Shown piece after piece: positions 33,534 to 42,512 of a DNA stretch of 64,000 bases. A program made the position numbers and the translations under genes. The DNA lies in contig DATAJO010000021.1 in assembly GCA_036262075.1 (NCBI GenBank), positions 51,282 through 115,281 on the forward strand, read 5' to 3'. This stretch comes from JACDBZ01 sp036262075. Lineage in GTDB: Bacteria > Chloroflexota > Limnocylindria > QHBO01. The notes under the pieces were generated by a model, which saw only the letters and a list, made by a program, of their open reading frames with translations, made no database searches and was not told where the DNA came from. Each line of letters opens with the position of its first letter. Position 1 is the first letter of the stretch.

Positions 33534-34706
33534 CTACCCGCGGAGGCGGTCGACGATCTCGAGGTAGCGAGCCTTCTGGACGGACCAGTCGTAGGCGGCG
33601 GCTTGGCGCTGCGCCTCGAGGCCCATGGCGACGGTGCCGGCCGGATCGGCGGCGAGATCCTCAACGGCGCGCGCCAGCGCCGCGGGATCACCACCGGGGA
33701 CGTAGCGCAGCGCCGCATCGGTGAAGTGATGGCGGAAGGTGCGCAGGTCGGTGGCGACGGTCGGGACGCCCATGGCGGCGTACTCGAGCAGCTTCGTCGA
33801 CAGCGACAGGTGCAGGTACGGCTCGTCGAGCGAGGGGACGAGGCCGATGTCCGCATCGGCGAGGAGGCGTGGCAGGTCGTCCATCGAGACCCGCCCGTGG
33901 AGCGTGACGCGCTCCCCGGTGCGAGTCCGCGCGATGGCGGCCTCGATCTGCGGCCGCCACGGACCGTCGCCGTAGACGTCGAGCCGCCAGGGGAGGTCCG
34001 GGCGGATGCGCGCCAGCCCCTCGATCGCCCGATCGAGGCCGTAGATGCGCTGGAAGTTCGAGTGGTGGACGAGGCGGAGCGTGCCATCGGCCATGAATGC
34101 GCGGCGCGGATGGCGTGACGGGTCGAACAGGCGCGGATCGGCGCTGTTCATGACCACGCCGATGCGCTCGCGCGCCACCCCGCGGGCCAGCGCGAGCTCG
34201 CGCAGCGGCTCGTGGACGGTGATGAGCTCGTCGGCGAGTGCGGCGGAGGCCCGGGTGGCGAGGTCGACCAGCGGGCGCATCGGCCTCAGGAGCGGATGGC
34301 TGAACCGATCGCGGAAGAAGGCCGGCATGTCCTCGTGGAGGTCGAGCAGGACCGGGACGCCGCGCCAGCGCTCGGGGAGGGCCGCGAAGACGAGAAAATC
34401 GGGCGGCCCGGCGACCTGGACGAGGTCGTAGTGGCGGCGTCGATGCTCGAGCGCCATGCGCCAGGTGGCCGCGGCGGTGAAGGCGAGGTACTCCGCGATG
34501 TGCCCGGCGAAGCCGACGAACGTCCGATCGATCGGCAGGCGCCGGATGCGGGCGCCATGCCCCCAGTCCTCGGTCGGCTCGCCGGGACGGCGGAGGCAGA
34601 TGACGTCGACCTCGTAGCCGGCCTCGATGAGGGCGTCGGACTGGCGGCGGACCCGCGGGTCGCCGGGGAAGACGGCGTGGACGAGGATGGCGACCCGGCG
34701 CGTCAT
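33534..34706 (-). CDS. Glycosyltransferase family 4
   Basis: A 390-residue GT-B enzyme of the GT4 type. N-terminal VHAVFPGDPRVRRQSDAL, a DLHEDMPAFF acceptor-side motif, LVHHSNFQRIYGLDRAI and the C-terminal donor region PSLDEPYLHLSLSTKLLEYAAMG support the family. It is the last gene of the PPIase-mazG-membrane protein operon; its ATG overlaps the membrane protein stop (ATGA). Only 17 bases separate its end from the convergent SLH gene. Substrates are unknown. Confidence 0.85.
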   Translation of the reverse strand: MTRRVAILVHAVFPGDPRVRRQSDALIEAGYEVDVICLRRPGEPTEDWGHGARIRRLPIDRTFVGFAGHIAEYLAFTAAATWRMALEHRRRHYDLVQVAGPPDFLVFAALPERWRGVPVLLDLHEDMPAFFRDRFSHPLLRPMRPLVDLATRASAALADELITVHEPLRELALARGVARERIGVVMNSADPRLFDPSRHPRRAFMADGTLRLVHHSNFQRIYGLDRAIEGLARIRPDLPWRLDVYGDGPWRPQIEAAIARTRTGERVTLHGRVSMDDLPRLLADADIGLVPSLDEPYLHLSLSTKLLEYAAMGVPTVATDLRTFRHHFTDAALRYVPGGDPAALARAVEDLAADPAGTVAMGLEAQRQAAAYDWSVQKARYLEIVDRLRG

Positions 34707-35305
34707 GCCGTTTCGGTCACCCGGGCTCGCTTCACGACCTGGACCCCGACGATGGCACAGCCGATCGGCAGGAGCACGATGACGACGAAATAGACCAGCA
34801 AGCCGGTGCCCATGCCGCACTCGAAGCCCCCGCAGGGAATGACGGTGGCGAGCAGCGTCGCAATGCCGGGAGCGCTGAAGATGGCGCCGATGACGCCGAT
34901 ACCGGCTCCGGCCGCGCCCGCGGCGATCGCCGTTCCCATCGAGGGAACGGGGCCTTCGTGCGTGCCGGCGTAGCGGGCGATCACCACCGCGACGACCGTG
35001 CCCAGCAGACCGACGTGGTAGGACAGATCGCTCAGGCTCGGCCCGAAGATCGAGCCGGCGCCGGTGAGCGCATAGCCCATCGGAATCAGCGACAGGAGCG
35101 CGTACGTGGCGGTCGTGCGCAGGATGCCGGTCGTGCCCGCCGCGGCCAGCGCGATCGCCAGGACGACGACGGGGCCGAGCCAGTTGTAGATCCACAGCAA
35201 TCGGAAGCTCAGCTCGGGGCCTCCGACCAGGAGGAACGGATACATCGCCAGGGTCGATCCCGCGAGAACCGCGAGGACGCTGATGACGAGGTCGGTTCGG
35301 GTCAT
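34703..35305 (-). CDS. Membrane protein of unknown function
   Basis: A 200-residue protein with about six hydrophobic segments and little polar sequence between them. I do not recognise a family. One loop contains a Cys pair (IPCGGFECGMG). Both ends overlap neighbours by ATGA, between mazG and a glycosyltransferase, so it is a genuine gene in that operon. A role with the neighbouring transferase is possible but unsupported. Confidence 0.65.
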   Translation of the reverse strand: MTRTDLVISVLAVLAGSTLAMYPFLLVGGPELSFRLLWIYNWLGPVVVLAIALAAAGTTGILRTTATYALLSLIPMGYALTGAGSIFGPSLSDLSYHVGLLGTVVAVVIARYAGTHEGPVPSMGTAIAAGAAGAGIGVIGAIFSAPGIATLLATVIPCGGFECGMGTGLLVYFVVIVLLPIGCAIVGVQVVKRARVTETA

Positions 35306-36417
35306 TTCGCGCCCATTTCCTTGACCTCGTCCCAGAGCTCGTCCTTGCCGGCGAGATCGAGCTGCTCGAGGTCGATCCCGCGCTCGGCGGCGAGGGCCTC
35401 GACCCGGCGGTAGCGCTCCACCCAGCGATGGTTCGCGGCGCGCAGCGCCTCCTCGGGATCGAGCTTCATCCAGCGGCCGAGGTTGACGAGCGCGAACAGG
35501 ACGTCGCCGAGCTCGTGGAGACGGGCATCGTGGCCCTCGGCCGTTCGGAGCTCCTCGAGCTCCTCGGCGACCTTCTCCCACACGCCGTCGATCGCGTCCC
35601 AGTCCCACCCGAGCGAGGAGGCCCGCTCCTGGATCTCGCGGCTGGCCGGCAGGGCGGGCAGGGCGCGTGCGACGCCGCCGAAGGCGCCCTCGTGGGCCTT
35701 TCCCCGCTCCTCGCGCTCGCCGGCCTTGATCGTCTCCCAGTTGGCGAGCACCTGCTGCTCGCCTGACACCTCGAGCCCGCCGAACACGTGCGGATGGCGG
35801 CGCACGATCTTGGCGGCGATGGACCGATACACATCGGTGAGGTCGAAGGCGCCCTCCTCGGCGGCGAACTGGGCGTGGAGGATGACCTGGAGCAGGAGGT
35901 CGCCGAGCTCCTCGGCGAGGTCGTCGGCCGTGCCGTTCTCGATCGCGTCGATCGTCTCGTACGCCTCCTCGAGGAGGTACGGCCGCAGGGTCAGGTGGGT
36001 CTGCTTGCGGTCCCACGGGCAGCCGTCCGGGGCCCGGAGACGCGCGCTGATGGCCGCCATGCCGTGCGGCGAGGCGAGGTTGTCGGTCGGCTCGAGCGGC
36101 GGGACGAGCCAGGTAGCGGCGGCCAGGGTCGCGTCGTCCAGGGCCTCGAGCGGACGCTCCGAGCCATCGGCCAACGCACGCAGCCGATGCCCCGGCGGGT
36201 AGAGCGTGCGCAGCACGCCGATCGGCCCGCGGCGGGCATGGCGGCCCGGAAGCGGCTCGGCGGGCGGGCGCGAGTCCGGGAGGAGGACGAGTGGCAGGGT
36301 CGGGTCGAAGGCGACCGCCGGGAGCCGGGCGACGCCGACGACCTGGAGGCCGTCGGCCGGGTCCAGGCCGGCGGTGCGCAGCAGCGCGTCGATATCGCGC
36401 GCCGGCACGGCGCTCAT
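35302..36417 (-). CDS. mazG: MazG nucleotide pyrophosphohydrolase with relic YabN-type N terminus
   Basis: A 371-residue protein. Residues about 115-371 are a tandem MazG unit that hydrolyses NTPs to NMP and pyrophosphate. Sequence features are CPWDRKQTH, the metal-binding LLEEAYE with EELGD (Glu150, Glu151, Glu154, Glu170, Asp173) and a second HELGD. The first 110 residues resemble only the C-terminal lobe of the tetrapyrrole-methylase-like domain of YabN (GVLRTLYPPGHRLR, then WLVPPLEP). The methylase N-terminal lobe, where S-adenosylmethionine binds, is missing. The ATG starts 4 bases after the PPIase stop, so the two are co-transcribed. Confidence 0.88.
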   Translation of the reverse strand: MSAVPARDIDALLRTAGLDPADGLQVVGVARLPAVAFDPTLPLVLLPDSRPPAEPLPGRHARRGPIGVLRTLYPPGHRLRALADGSERPLEALDDATLAAATWLVPPLEPTDNLASPHGMAAISARLRAPDGCPWDRKQTHLTLRPYLLEEAYETIDAIENGTADDLAEELGDLLLQVILHAQFAAEEGAFDLTDVYRSIAAKIVRRHPHVFGGLEVSGEQQVLANWETIKAGEREERGKAHEGAFGGVARALPALPASREIQERASSLGWDWDAIDGVWEKVAEELEELRTAEGHDARLHELGDVLFALVNLGRWMKLDPEEALRAANHRWVERYRRVEALAAERGIDLEQLDLAGKDELWDEVKEMGAK

Positions 36418-36421
36418 CGGC

Positions 36422-38161
36422 TCAGACGGCCGAGGCGGCGGCGCCGAGCGCGGGGTCGACCCAGATGTCGACGGGATCGCGGACCACCTCGTTCAGCCAG
36501 CGATCGACCCCGTTCGTGCGGATCTGCTCCAGCCGGTCCTCGTCGATCTCCTCGGAATCGCTCGTCTCGAGGAGGCCGAAGATATGGAGCGCGCCGGAGG
36601 CATCGGCGATCGGATCGCTGATCTCGCCGGTCTCGGTCAGCCCGAACACCGCCTCCTCGAGCGGGCGCTCGAGCTGCCAGCGCGCGATCCAGCCGAGGTC
36701 GCCGCCATCGGGCGCGTTGGCGTAGTCCTCGCTCGCCGCCTGGGCGGTCGGGCCGAACAGGCCGGGCTCGTCCCGCAGCCGCTCCACGAGCTGCTCGGCC
36801 TGCGCCTCGGGCGACTCGCGCTCGCCGGTCTTCTGGATGATGTGCCAGCCGAAGTCGGTGCGCACCGGCTCGCTCGTGATCTCGCCGAGCTCGAGGCCGT
36901 CGAGCGCCTCGGCGAACTCCTCGACGAAGCGCGGGGCCTCGGGGTCGTACCAGCCGAGGTCGCCGCCGCGGCTGCCGCTGCCCTGGTCGTCGCTGTGCTC
37001 CTCGGCGAGGACGAACCAGTCCGCGTCGGGGTTCCGGACGAGCGCGAGGACCTCCTCGGCCTCCTGCCGCGCGGCCTCCCACTGCTCGTCGGTGGCCTCG
37101 GCCTGGTCGTCGAGCTCGGGGTCGGGCTGGATGAGGATGTGGCGTGCCCGCTCCTGGGGCACCGGCTCTCCCTGGACCGGCCGGATGACGATCTCGGCCA
37201 CGTGGCGCTGCTCGGCGGGGCTCGTCACGACCTCGTCGGCGAAGTACTCCTCGTACCTGTCGACGAGGACGGCGCCGGCGACGAAGTCGCGGTACTGGGC
37301 GTCGGAGATGCCGTTCTGCTCGAGCAGCGACGAGATGCCGCCCTCGGTCGTCTCCTCGCGGCGACCGGTGAGCCTGAGGATGACGATGCCGTCGTCGGTC
37401 TCGATCGGCCCGACGATCTCTTCCACGTCGGCGTCCTCGAGCTCCTCGAAGTAGTCGCCGTACGAGAAGTCGTCGGCGGTGAACCAGCCGAGCTCGCCGC
37501 CGGCGGAGGCGGTGAAGTCGTCGCTGACCTCCTCGGCGACGGCCGGGAACTCCTCCCCGCCCTCGATGCGCTCGAGCGCGGCCTCGGCCTCCTCGCGCGC
37601 GGCGGCCAGCTGCTCCTCGGTCGGCTCGGCATCCGCCTGGGCGTCGTCGGGCAGCGGGTTGATGAGGATGAGGCTGGCCCGCACGCGCTCCGGCTTCGTC
37701 ATCCGCTCGGTCACCGCGGCGCTCACGTCCTCCGGCGAGACGGTGATCCCGAAGTCCGCGGCGCGCGCCTCGAGCACGGCCTGGTCGACGAGCGACTGCA
37801 CCGCCGTCGACGCCGCCTGCTGGATCGACTGGCCCAGGCTCTCGAGCTGCTGGTTGATGAGCTGGTCGCGCGGTCCACCGGTGAGCTGGAGGCTGAGCTC
37901 GGTGCCCTGGGCCGCGATCTCGGCTCGGATGATCCGCTCGCGGTCCTGGAGCTCGGACCGGCTGAAGGTCCGGCCCTCGACGGCCGCGACCGGCCGGAGA
38001 TGCGTCTCCCAGTAGCCGTTCCAGGCGGCGGCGCCGAAGATGCCGATGGCCAGCGCGATGGCGACGGCGAACCCGACGATGGTGAGCTGCTGGGTCCGAC
38101 GCTCGTCCTGCCATCGCGGCCGATGGCGGCGGTCGAGGATCGGGCGGGATCGGATCGTCAT
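36422..38161 (-). CDS. Membrane-anchored parvulin-type peptidyl-prolyl isomerase (SurA/PrsA-like)
   Basis: A 579-residue extracytoplasmic foldase. One membrane helix (about 27-48) anchors it. A SurA-N-like helical segment runs to about 155. It then has three parvulin-like repeats: about 157-266, about 340-442 and a partial one at about 445-540. The middle one is canonical (ARHILI, AEEHSDD, RGGDLGWY, TDFGWHIIQ). Such proteins assist folding of exported proteins, and the window encodes many of them. It is the first gene of the operon running to 33534. The spacer 38162-38301 holds a small CCGAT-3-ATCGG dyad (38269-38281) and no other feature. Confidence 0.85.
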   Translation of the reverse strand: MTIRSRPILDRRHRPRWQDERRTQQLTIVGFAVAIALAIGIFGAAAWNGYWETHLRPVAAVEGRTFSRSELQDRERIIRAEIAAQGTELSLQLTGGPRDQLINQQLESLGQSIQQAASTAVQSLVDQAVLEARAADFGITVSPEDVSAAVTERMTKPERVRASLILINPLPDDAQADAEPTEEQLAAAREEAEAALERIEGGEEFPAVAEEVSDDFTASAGGELGWFTADDFSYGDYFEELEDADVEEIVGPIETDDGIVILRLTGRREETTEGGISSLLEQNGISDAQYRDFVAGAVLVDRYEEYFADEVVTSPAEQRHVAEIVIRPVQGEPVPQERARHILIQPDPELDDQAEATDEQWEAARQEAEEVLALVRNPDADWFVLAEEHSDDQGSGSRGGDLGWYDPEAPRFVEEFAEALDGLELGEITSEPVRTDFGWHIIQKTGERESPEAQAEQLVERLRDEPGLFGPTAQAASEDYANAPDGGDLGWIARWQLERPLEEAVFGLTETGEISDPIADASGALHIFGLLETSDSEEIDEDRLEQIRTNGVDRWLNEVVRDPVDIWVDPALGAAASAV

Positions 38162-38301
38162 GTGGTCGTCATTCGCTCAGGCAGTCGTGATCGAGGGGGC
38201 AGTGCTCATGCGGCGGCTCGGGTACGGCCCCGGACGGGCAAATCGTGGGCGGCGAGGCGCCATGCTAGCCGATGCTATCGGTGAACGCAGGCGATACGGG
38301 C

Positions 38302-39111
38302 TCAGGGCCGCCGGCGAAGGGCATCGCGGATGGCGCCGAGGCGGAGGCGGACGACGAGGAGCAGCGCCTCGCGGACGATGCCGCCGGACATCTTCGAGGC
38401 GCCCGCCACGCGCTCGCGGAACACGATCGGCACCTGGACGATCGTCGCCCCGCGCCGATGCGCCCACCAGGTGGTCTCGATCTGGAAGCCGTACCCGCTC
38501 CCCGATGTCTCGCGCAGGCGGATGGCGTCGAGCAGCTCCCGTCGCCAGGCCTTGAAGCCGCCGGTCAGGTCGCGGTACGGGAGGAGGAGCACGACGCGGG
38601 CGAAGAGCGTGCCGCCGCGGCTGATGATCTTGCGGTACCACGGCCAGCCGACCGTGGAGCCGCCCCTCATGTAGCGCGTGCCGAGGGCGAGATCGGCCGA
38701 CTGCATGAGCGGCGCGAGGAGCCTAGGCAGGTCCTTCGGGTCGTGGCTGAAATCGGCGTCCATCTGGACCACCGCCTTCGTGTCGGGCAGGTCGAGGACG
38801 CGCTTGAATCCCTCGCGGTAGGCCATGCCGAGGCCCTCCTTGCCCTTCCGGTGCAGGACGGCGACGCGCGGGTCGCGCGCCGAGAGGGTGTCGGCCAGCT
38901 CGCCGGTGCCGTCCGGCGACGCGTCGTCGACGACGAGGACCGATGCCTCCGGCAGCGACTCGAGGATGGCGGTGACGATCGGCTCGAGATTCTCGCGCTC
39001 GTTGTACGTCGGCAGCACGACCCACACGCCGCGCCCGGCGGCCATCCCGACCGCCGGAAGCGTGGCGGCCCCGGTGGCCGCCGCGGCCGCCTCAGCGCCC
39101 GACGCCGACAT
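38302..39111 (-). CDS. Polyprenol-monophosphomannose synthase-like GT2
   Basis: A 269-residue GT2 enzyme of the DPM1 type, which makes polyprenyl-phosphate-mannose from GDP-mannose. Motifs are VLPTYNERENL, VDDASPDGTGELA, MDADFSHDP, GTRYMRGG and DLTGGFKAWRR. It has no C-terminal membrane anchor beyond an amphipathic end. Its product could feed the GT39 enzyme at 1909-3366. It overlaps the nucleotide-sugar dehydrogenase by 20 bases, at the end of the 44250-38302 operon. The exact sugar could be glucose or mannose; mannose is most likely from similarity. Confidence 0.85.
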   Translation of the reverse strand: MSASGAEAAAAATGAATLPAVGMAAGRGVWVVLPTYNERENLEPIVTAILESLPEASVLVVDDASPDGTGELADTLSARDPRVAVLHRKGKEGLGMAYREGFKRVLDLPDTKAVVQMDADFSHDPKDLPRLLAPLMQSADLALGTRYMRGGSTVGWPWYRKIISRGGTLFARVVLLLPYRDLTGGFKAWRRELLDAIRLRETSGSGYGFQIETTWWAHRRGATIVQVPIVFRERVAGASKMSGGIVREALLLVVRLRLGAIRDALRRRP

Positions 39112-40366
39112 ACCGCACTCCGGCCGCCTCCCAGGGCGCCCGATCGAGGACGTTGCGCCCGTCGACGATGAGCTCGAGGCCGGGAATCGCCGACGGATCC
39201 ATCTCGCGGTAGACGCGGTGGCCGGCCTGGAGGATGGCGACCTTCACGGGCACCGGCGACTCGAGGTGCCACGGCTCGAAGCCGAGCGAGCGGAGGTGGT
39301 CGTCGTCGAAGTACGGGTCGTGGCCGTAGATCTGCGCCCCGGCGGCCTTCAGCTCGTCGCGGAGGCGGAACGCGGAGCTGAAGGCGTCCTCGCGAACGTC
39401 GTCGCGGTAGGCGACGCCGAGGACGAGCACGTCCTGCCCGTCGAGCGAGCCGAGGATCTCCTCGATGCGGTCGACGGTGAACTCGGCCATCGACTCGTTG
39501 ATCTCGCGGGCCAGTGGCGGGATCCGCAGCTCCGGGTCGTCGTTGAACAGGAAATGCGGGTAGACCGGGATGCAGTGGCCGCCGACGCCGACGCCCGGGT
39601 GGTGGATATGGCTGTACGGCTGCGAGTTCGCGGCGCCGATGACCTCGGCCACGTCGATCCCGCGCCGCGCGGCATATCGGGCCAGCTCGTTGGCGTAGGC
39701 GATATTCACGTCGCGGTACGTCGTCTCGGCCAGCTTCGTCATCTCGGCCGTCTCGGCGTTCGTCACGGCCCAGACCTCGGTCCCCTCCTCGAGCACCGCG
39801 CGGTAGAAGTCGACCGCGCGCCTCGTGCTCGCCTCGCTCGTGCCACCCACGATCTTCGGGTAGCGCTGGAGGTCGAGGAACACGCGCCCGACGAGGACGC
39901 GCTCGGGGCTGAAGGCGAGGAACAGGTCCTCGTCGAGGCTCAGGCCGCTGCCCTCGACCAGGACCGGGCCGAACCGGTTGCGGGTCGTGCCGACCGGCAG
40001 GGTCGTCTCGTACACGACGAGCGTGTTCGGACCGATGCGCTGCGCGATGTCGCGCGTCGCCGCGTCGATCGGGGCGAAGTCGATCTGGCGCTCCGCGTCG
40101 ACGACGACCGGCACGATGACGACGACGGTGTCGATGCCGCCCAGGTCGGCGCCCTCCCAGGTCGTCGCCCGCAGCCGCCCGTCGGCGACGAGCTGCGGCA
40201 CGCGCTCGATGAGCGCCTGCTCGTCCAGGTGGGGCGAGGCGCCGCCGTTCAGCGTGTCGACGATGCGCCGATCGAGGTCGATGCCGAGCACGTCGTGGCC
40301 GCGCGAGGCGTACTGCACCGCCAGCGGCAGGCCGATGTGCCCGAGCCCGACGACCGCGATCCTCAT
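39092..40366 (-). CDS. wbpA: UDP-N-acetyl-hexosamine 6-dehydrogenase (WbpA/WecC-like)
   Basis: A 424-residue NAD-dependent enzyme that oxidises C6 of a UDP-HexNAc twice to the uronic acid. It shows the Rossmann motif VVGLGHIGLPLA, YETTLPVGTT, the conserved FSPERV and the catalytic Cys in VGVGGHCIPVYPHF. The residue following the Cys matches the UDP-GlcNAc/ManNAc type better than UDP-glucose dehydrogenase. In context with the four neighbours, UDP-GlcNAc to UDP-GlcNAcA is the likely first step of the diacetamido-mannuronate pathway. Its ATG overlaps the next upstream gene (ATGA). Confidence 0.85.
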   Translation of the reverse strand: MRIAVVGLGHIGLPLAVQYASRGHDVLGIDLDRRIVDTLNGGASPHLDEQALIERVPQLVADGRLRATTWEGADLGGIDTVVVIVPVVVDAERQIDFAPIDAATRDIAQRIGPNTLVVYETTLPVGTTRNRFGPVLVEGSGLSLDEDLFLAFSPERVLVGRVFLDLQRYPKIVGGTSEASTRRAVDFYRAVLEEGTEVWAVTNAETAEMTKLAETTYRDVNIAYANELARYAARRGIDVAEVIGAANSQPYSHIHHPGVGVGGHCIPVYPHFLFNDDPELRIPPLAREINESMAEFTVDRIEEILGSLDGQDVLVLGVAYRDDVREDAFSSAFRLRDELKAAGAQIYGHDPYFDDDHLRSLGFEPWHLESPVPVKVAILQAGHRVYREMDPSAIPGLELIVDGRNVLDRAPWEAAGVRYVGVGR

Positions 40367-41412
40367 GCCACCACCTCGGCCAGCGCCTCGCCGGCGATGA
40401 CGCTGCCCGTCTCCGCCGACTCGACCAGCTTGCGGGCCAGGAGCAGCGCGATCATCGCGTCGCGCGGCTCGACCGGCGGCGGACCGCCCTCGCGCACGGC
40501 GCGCGCGAACTCGGCCAGCTCGACGACGAGCGGCTCCTGACGGCGGACCGAGTACCGGATCATCTCGCCCTCCGAGACGGTGGTGACCGGCGCCGGCGTC
40601 GGGGTCTTCGTCCACGTCTCGGCCGACTCGGCGTTCGCGAACAGCACGAGGTCCTGGGCGATGTAGTCGGCGAGGAACATGCCGCGCTCGCCGGTCACCG
40701 TCAGCGAGCGGCGCTTCGACGGGGTCAGCCAGTTGATGTCGAGGACGCCGATGACGCCGTTCGCGAACTTCATGATCCCGTTGAACAGGTCCTCGTGCTC
40801 GGTGTGGATGCGCTGCTCCGTCTCGGCGTAGATCCGGATGGGCTCGGAGCCGATGAGATAGCGCATGACGTCGAGGTCGTGCGGCGCCAGGTCGACCACG
40901 ACGCCGACGTCGCGAATGCGCGCCGGGAAGGGCCCGAGGCGGGTGGCCTTGATCTGGAACACGCGGCCGAGCTCGCCGGCCACCAGCCGCCGGCGGAGCT
41001 CACGGATCGCGGGGTTGAAGCGCTCGATATGCCCGACGGTCAGCATCCGGCCGGCGTCGTTCGCGGCGGCCATCATCTCGAGCGCCTCCTCGCGCGTGGC
41101 CGCGATCGGCTTCTCGACCAGGACGTTGGCGCCGGCGCGCAGCGCGGCGAGGGCCACCGGCAGGTGGAGGCTCGTCGGCGCCACGATGCTGACGAGGTCG
41201 AGCTCCTCCTCGGCCAGCATGCGGTCCGGGTCGTCGAAGCCGCGCGCCCGCCGCCCGGCGGTGGCGCGGGCCACGGCGGCCGGATCGGGATCGGCAACGG
41301 CCACGAGGTCGACGTCGTCGACCGCCTCGTCCCAGACGCGGACGTGGTTGCGGCCCATCATCCCGAGGCCGATGACGCCGGCGCGCAGGCGCTTCCCTCC
41401 CGAGGCCGTCAT
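40363..41412 (-). CDS. wlbA: Gfo/Idh/MocA oxidoreductase, WbpB/WlbA-like
   Basis: A 349-residue NAD(P)-binding oxidoreductase. It has GVIGLGMMGRNHVR at the N terminus, the EKPIA motif of the family, and a HIERFNPAI segment shared with WlbA/WbpB. It is predicted to oxidise C3 of UDP-GlcNAcA to the 3-keto sugar. Residues LAPHDLDVMRYL fit the family's catalytic His. It is sandwiched by ATGA overlaps between the aminotransferase and the 6-dehydrogenase. The specific step is inferred from operon order; the family is certain. Confidence 0.85.
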   Translation of the reverse strand: MTASGGKRLRAGVIGLGMMGRNHVRVWDEAVDDVDLVAVADPDPAAVARATAGRRARGFDDPDRMLAEEELDLVSIVAPTSLHLPVALAALRAGANVLVEKPIAATREEALEMMAAANDAGRMLTVGHIERFNPAIRELRRRLVAGELGRVFQIKATRLGPFPARIRDVGVVVDLAPHDLDVMRYLIGSEPIRIYAETEQRIHTEHEDLFNGIMKFANGVIGVLDINWLTPSKRRSLTVTGERGMFLADYIAQDLVLFANAESAETWTKTPTPAPVTTVSEGEMIRYSVRRQEPLVVELAEFARAVREGGPPPVEPRDAMIALLLARKLVESAETGSVIAGEALAEVVA

Positions 41413-42512
41413 CGGGCGGCGCCGACCTCGATCGGCCCGAGCTCGGCCGCCGTCTCGTTCACCGCGCCGATGACCGTCGCCACCTCGTCGTCGGAGAGCG
41501 CCGGGTGGACCGGGATGCTGAGCACCTCGGCGGTGAGCCGATCGGTCACCGGGAAGTCCCGGTCGCCGTAGCCGAGCTCGACGAACGGCCTCTGGCGGTG
41601 GACCGGCACCGGGTAGTAGATCGCGCTGCCGACGCCGCGCTCCTTCAGCTTCTCGGCGAAGGCGTCGCGCTCGCGGACGCGGATCGTGTACTGGTGGTAG
41701 ACGTGGGTCACGCCGGGGCGGACCTGCGGCGTGATGACGCCCCGCAGCTCCGCGTCGTAGCGGGCGGCGATCGCCTGGCGTCGCGCGTTCGACGCCGGCA
41801 GCTTCGGCAGCTGGGCGAGGCCGATGGCGGCGGCGATATCGGTCATGCGGAAGTTGTAGCCGACGATCTCGTGGTGGTAGCGGACGCGCATGCCGTGCTC
41901 GCGCAGGAGCCGGACCCGGTCGGCCAGGGCGGCGTCGTCGGTCGTGACCATGCCGCCCTCGCCGGTGGTCATGTTCTTCGTCGGGTAGAACGAGAACGTG
42001 CCGGCGCCCCACGTGCCGGACCTGCGGTCGCCGATCGCCGCGCCGTGGGCCTGGGCCGCGTCCTCGACGAGCGCCAGCCCGTGACGCTCGGCGATGGCCG
42101 CGATCTCGTCCATGCGGGCCGGCTGCCCGTACAGGCTGACCGGCATGATCGCCTTCGTGCGCGGCGTGATCGCCGCCTCGACCTGCGAGACGTCGATCGT
42201 GAAGTCGTCCTCGGCGATGTCGACGAAGACGGGTCGCGCGCCGGTGTAGACGATCGAGTTCGCGCTGGCGATGAACGTGAACGGGACGGTGATGACCTCG
42301 TCGCCGGTGCCGATGTCGTAGCCGAGCAGCGCGAGGTGGAGCGCCGTCGTCCCCGAGCTCGTGGCCACCGCATGCCGGGCGCCGACGAAGGCGGCGAAGG
42401 CTTCCTCGAACTCGCGGACCCGCGGCCCCTGTGCCAGCGAGCCGGACGCCATCGCCTCCCACACGCGGTCACGCTCTTCGGGGCCCATCTGCGGGCGGGC
42501 GATCGGGATCAC
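41409..42512 (-). CDS. wlbC: DegT/DnrJ/EryC1/StrS aminotransferase, WbpE/WlbC-like
   Basis: A 367-residue PLP aminotransferase for sugar nucleotides. The N terminus MIPIARPQMGPEE, SSGTTALHLAL, VPFTFIASAN, VEDAAQAHGA and the pyridoxal lysine in FYPTKNMTTGEGG are all typical. Predicted to aminate the C3-keto group with glutamate as donor, giving UDP-GlcNAc(3NH2)A. The neighbours on both sides fit that pathway, and gene starts overlap by four bases. Confidence 0.87.
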   Translation of the reverse strand: MIPIARPQMGPEERDRVWEAMASGSLAQGPRVREFEEAFAAFVGARHAVATSSGTTALHLALLGYDIGTGDEVITVPFTFIASANSIVYTGARPVFVDIAEDDFTIDVSQVEAAITPRTKAIMPVSLYGQPARMDEIAAIAERHGLALVEDAAQAHGAAIGDRRSGTWGAGTFSFYPTKNMTTGEGGMVTTDDAALADRVRLLREHGMRVRYHHEIVGYNFRMTDIAAAIGLAQLPKLPASNARRQAIAARYDAELRGVITPQVRPGVTHVYHQYTIRVRERDAFAEKLKERGVGSAIYYPVPVHRQRPFVELGYGDRDFPVTDRLTAEVLSIPVHPALSDDEVATVIGAVNETAAELGPIEVGAAR

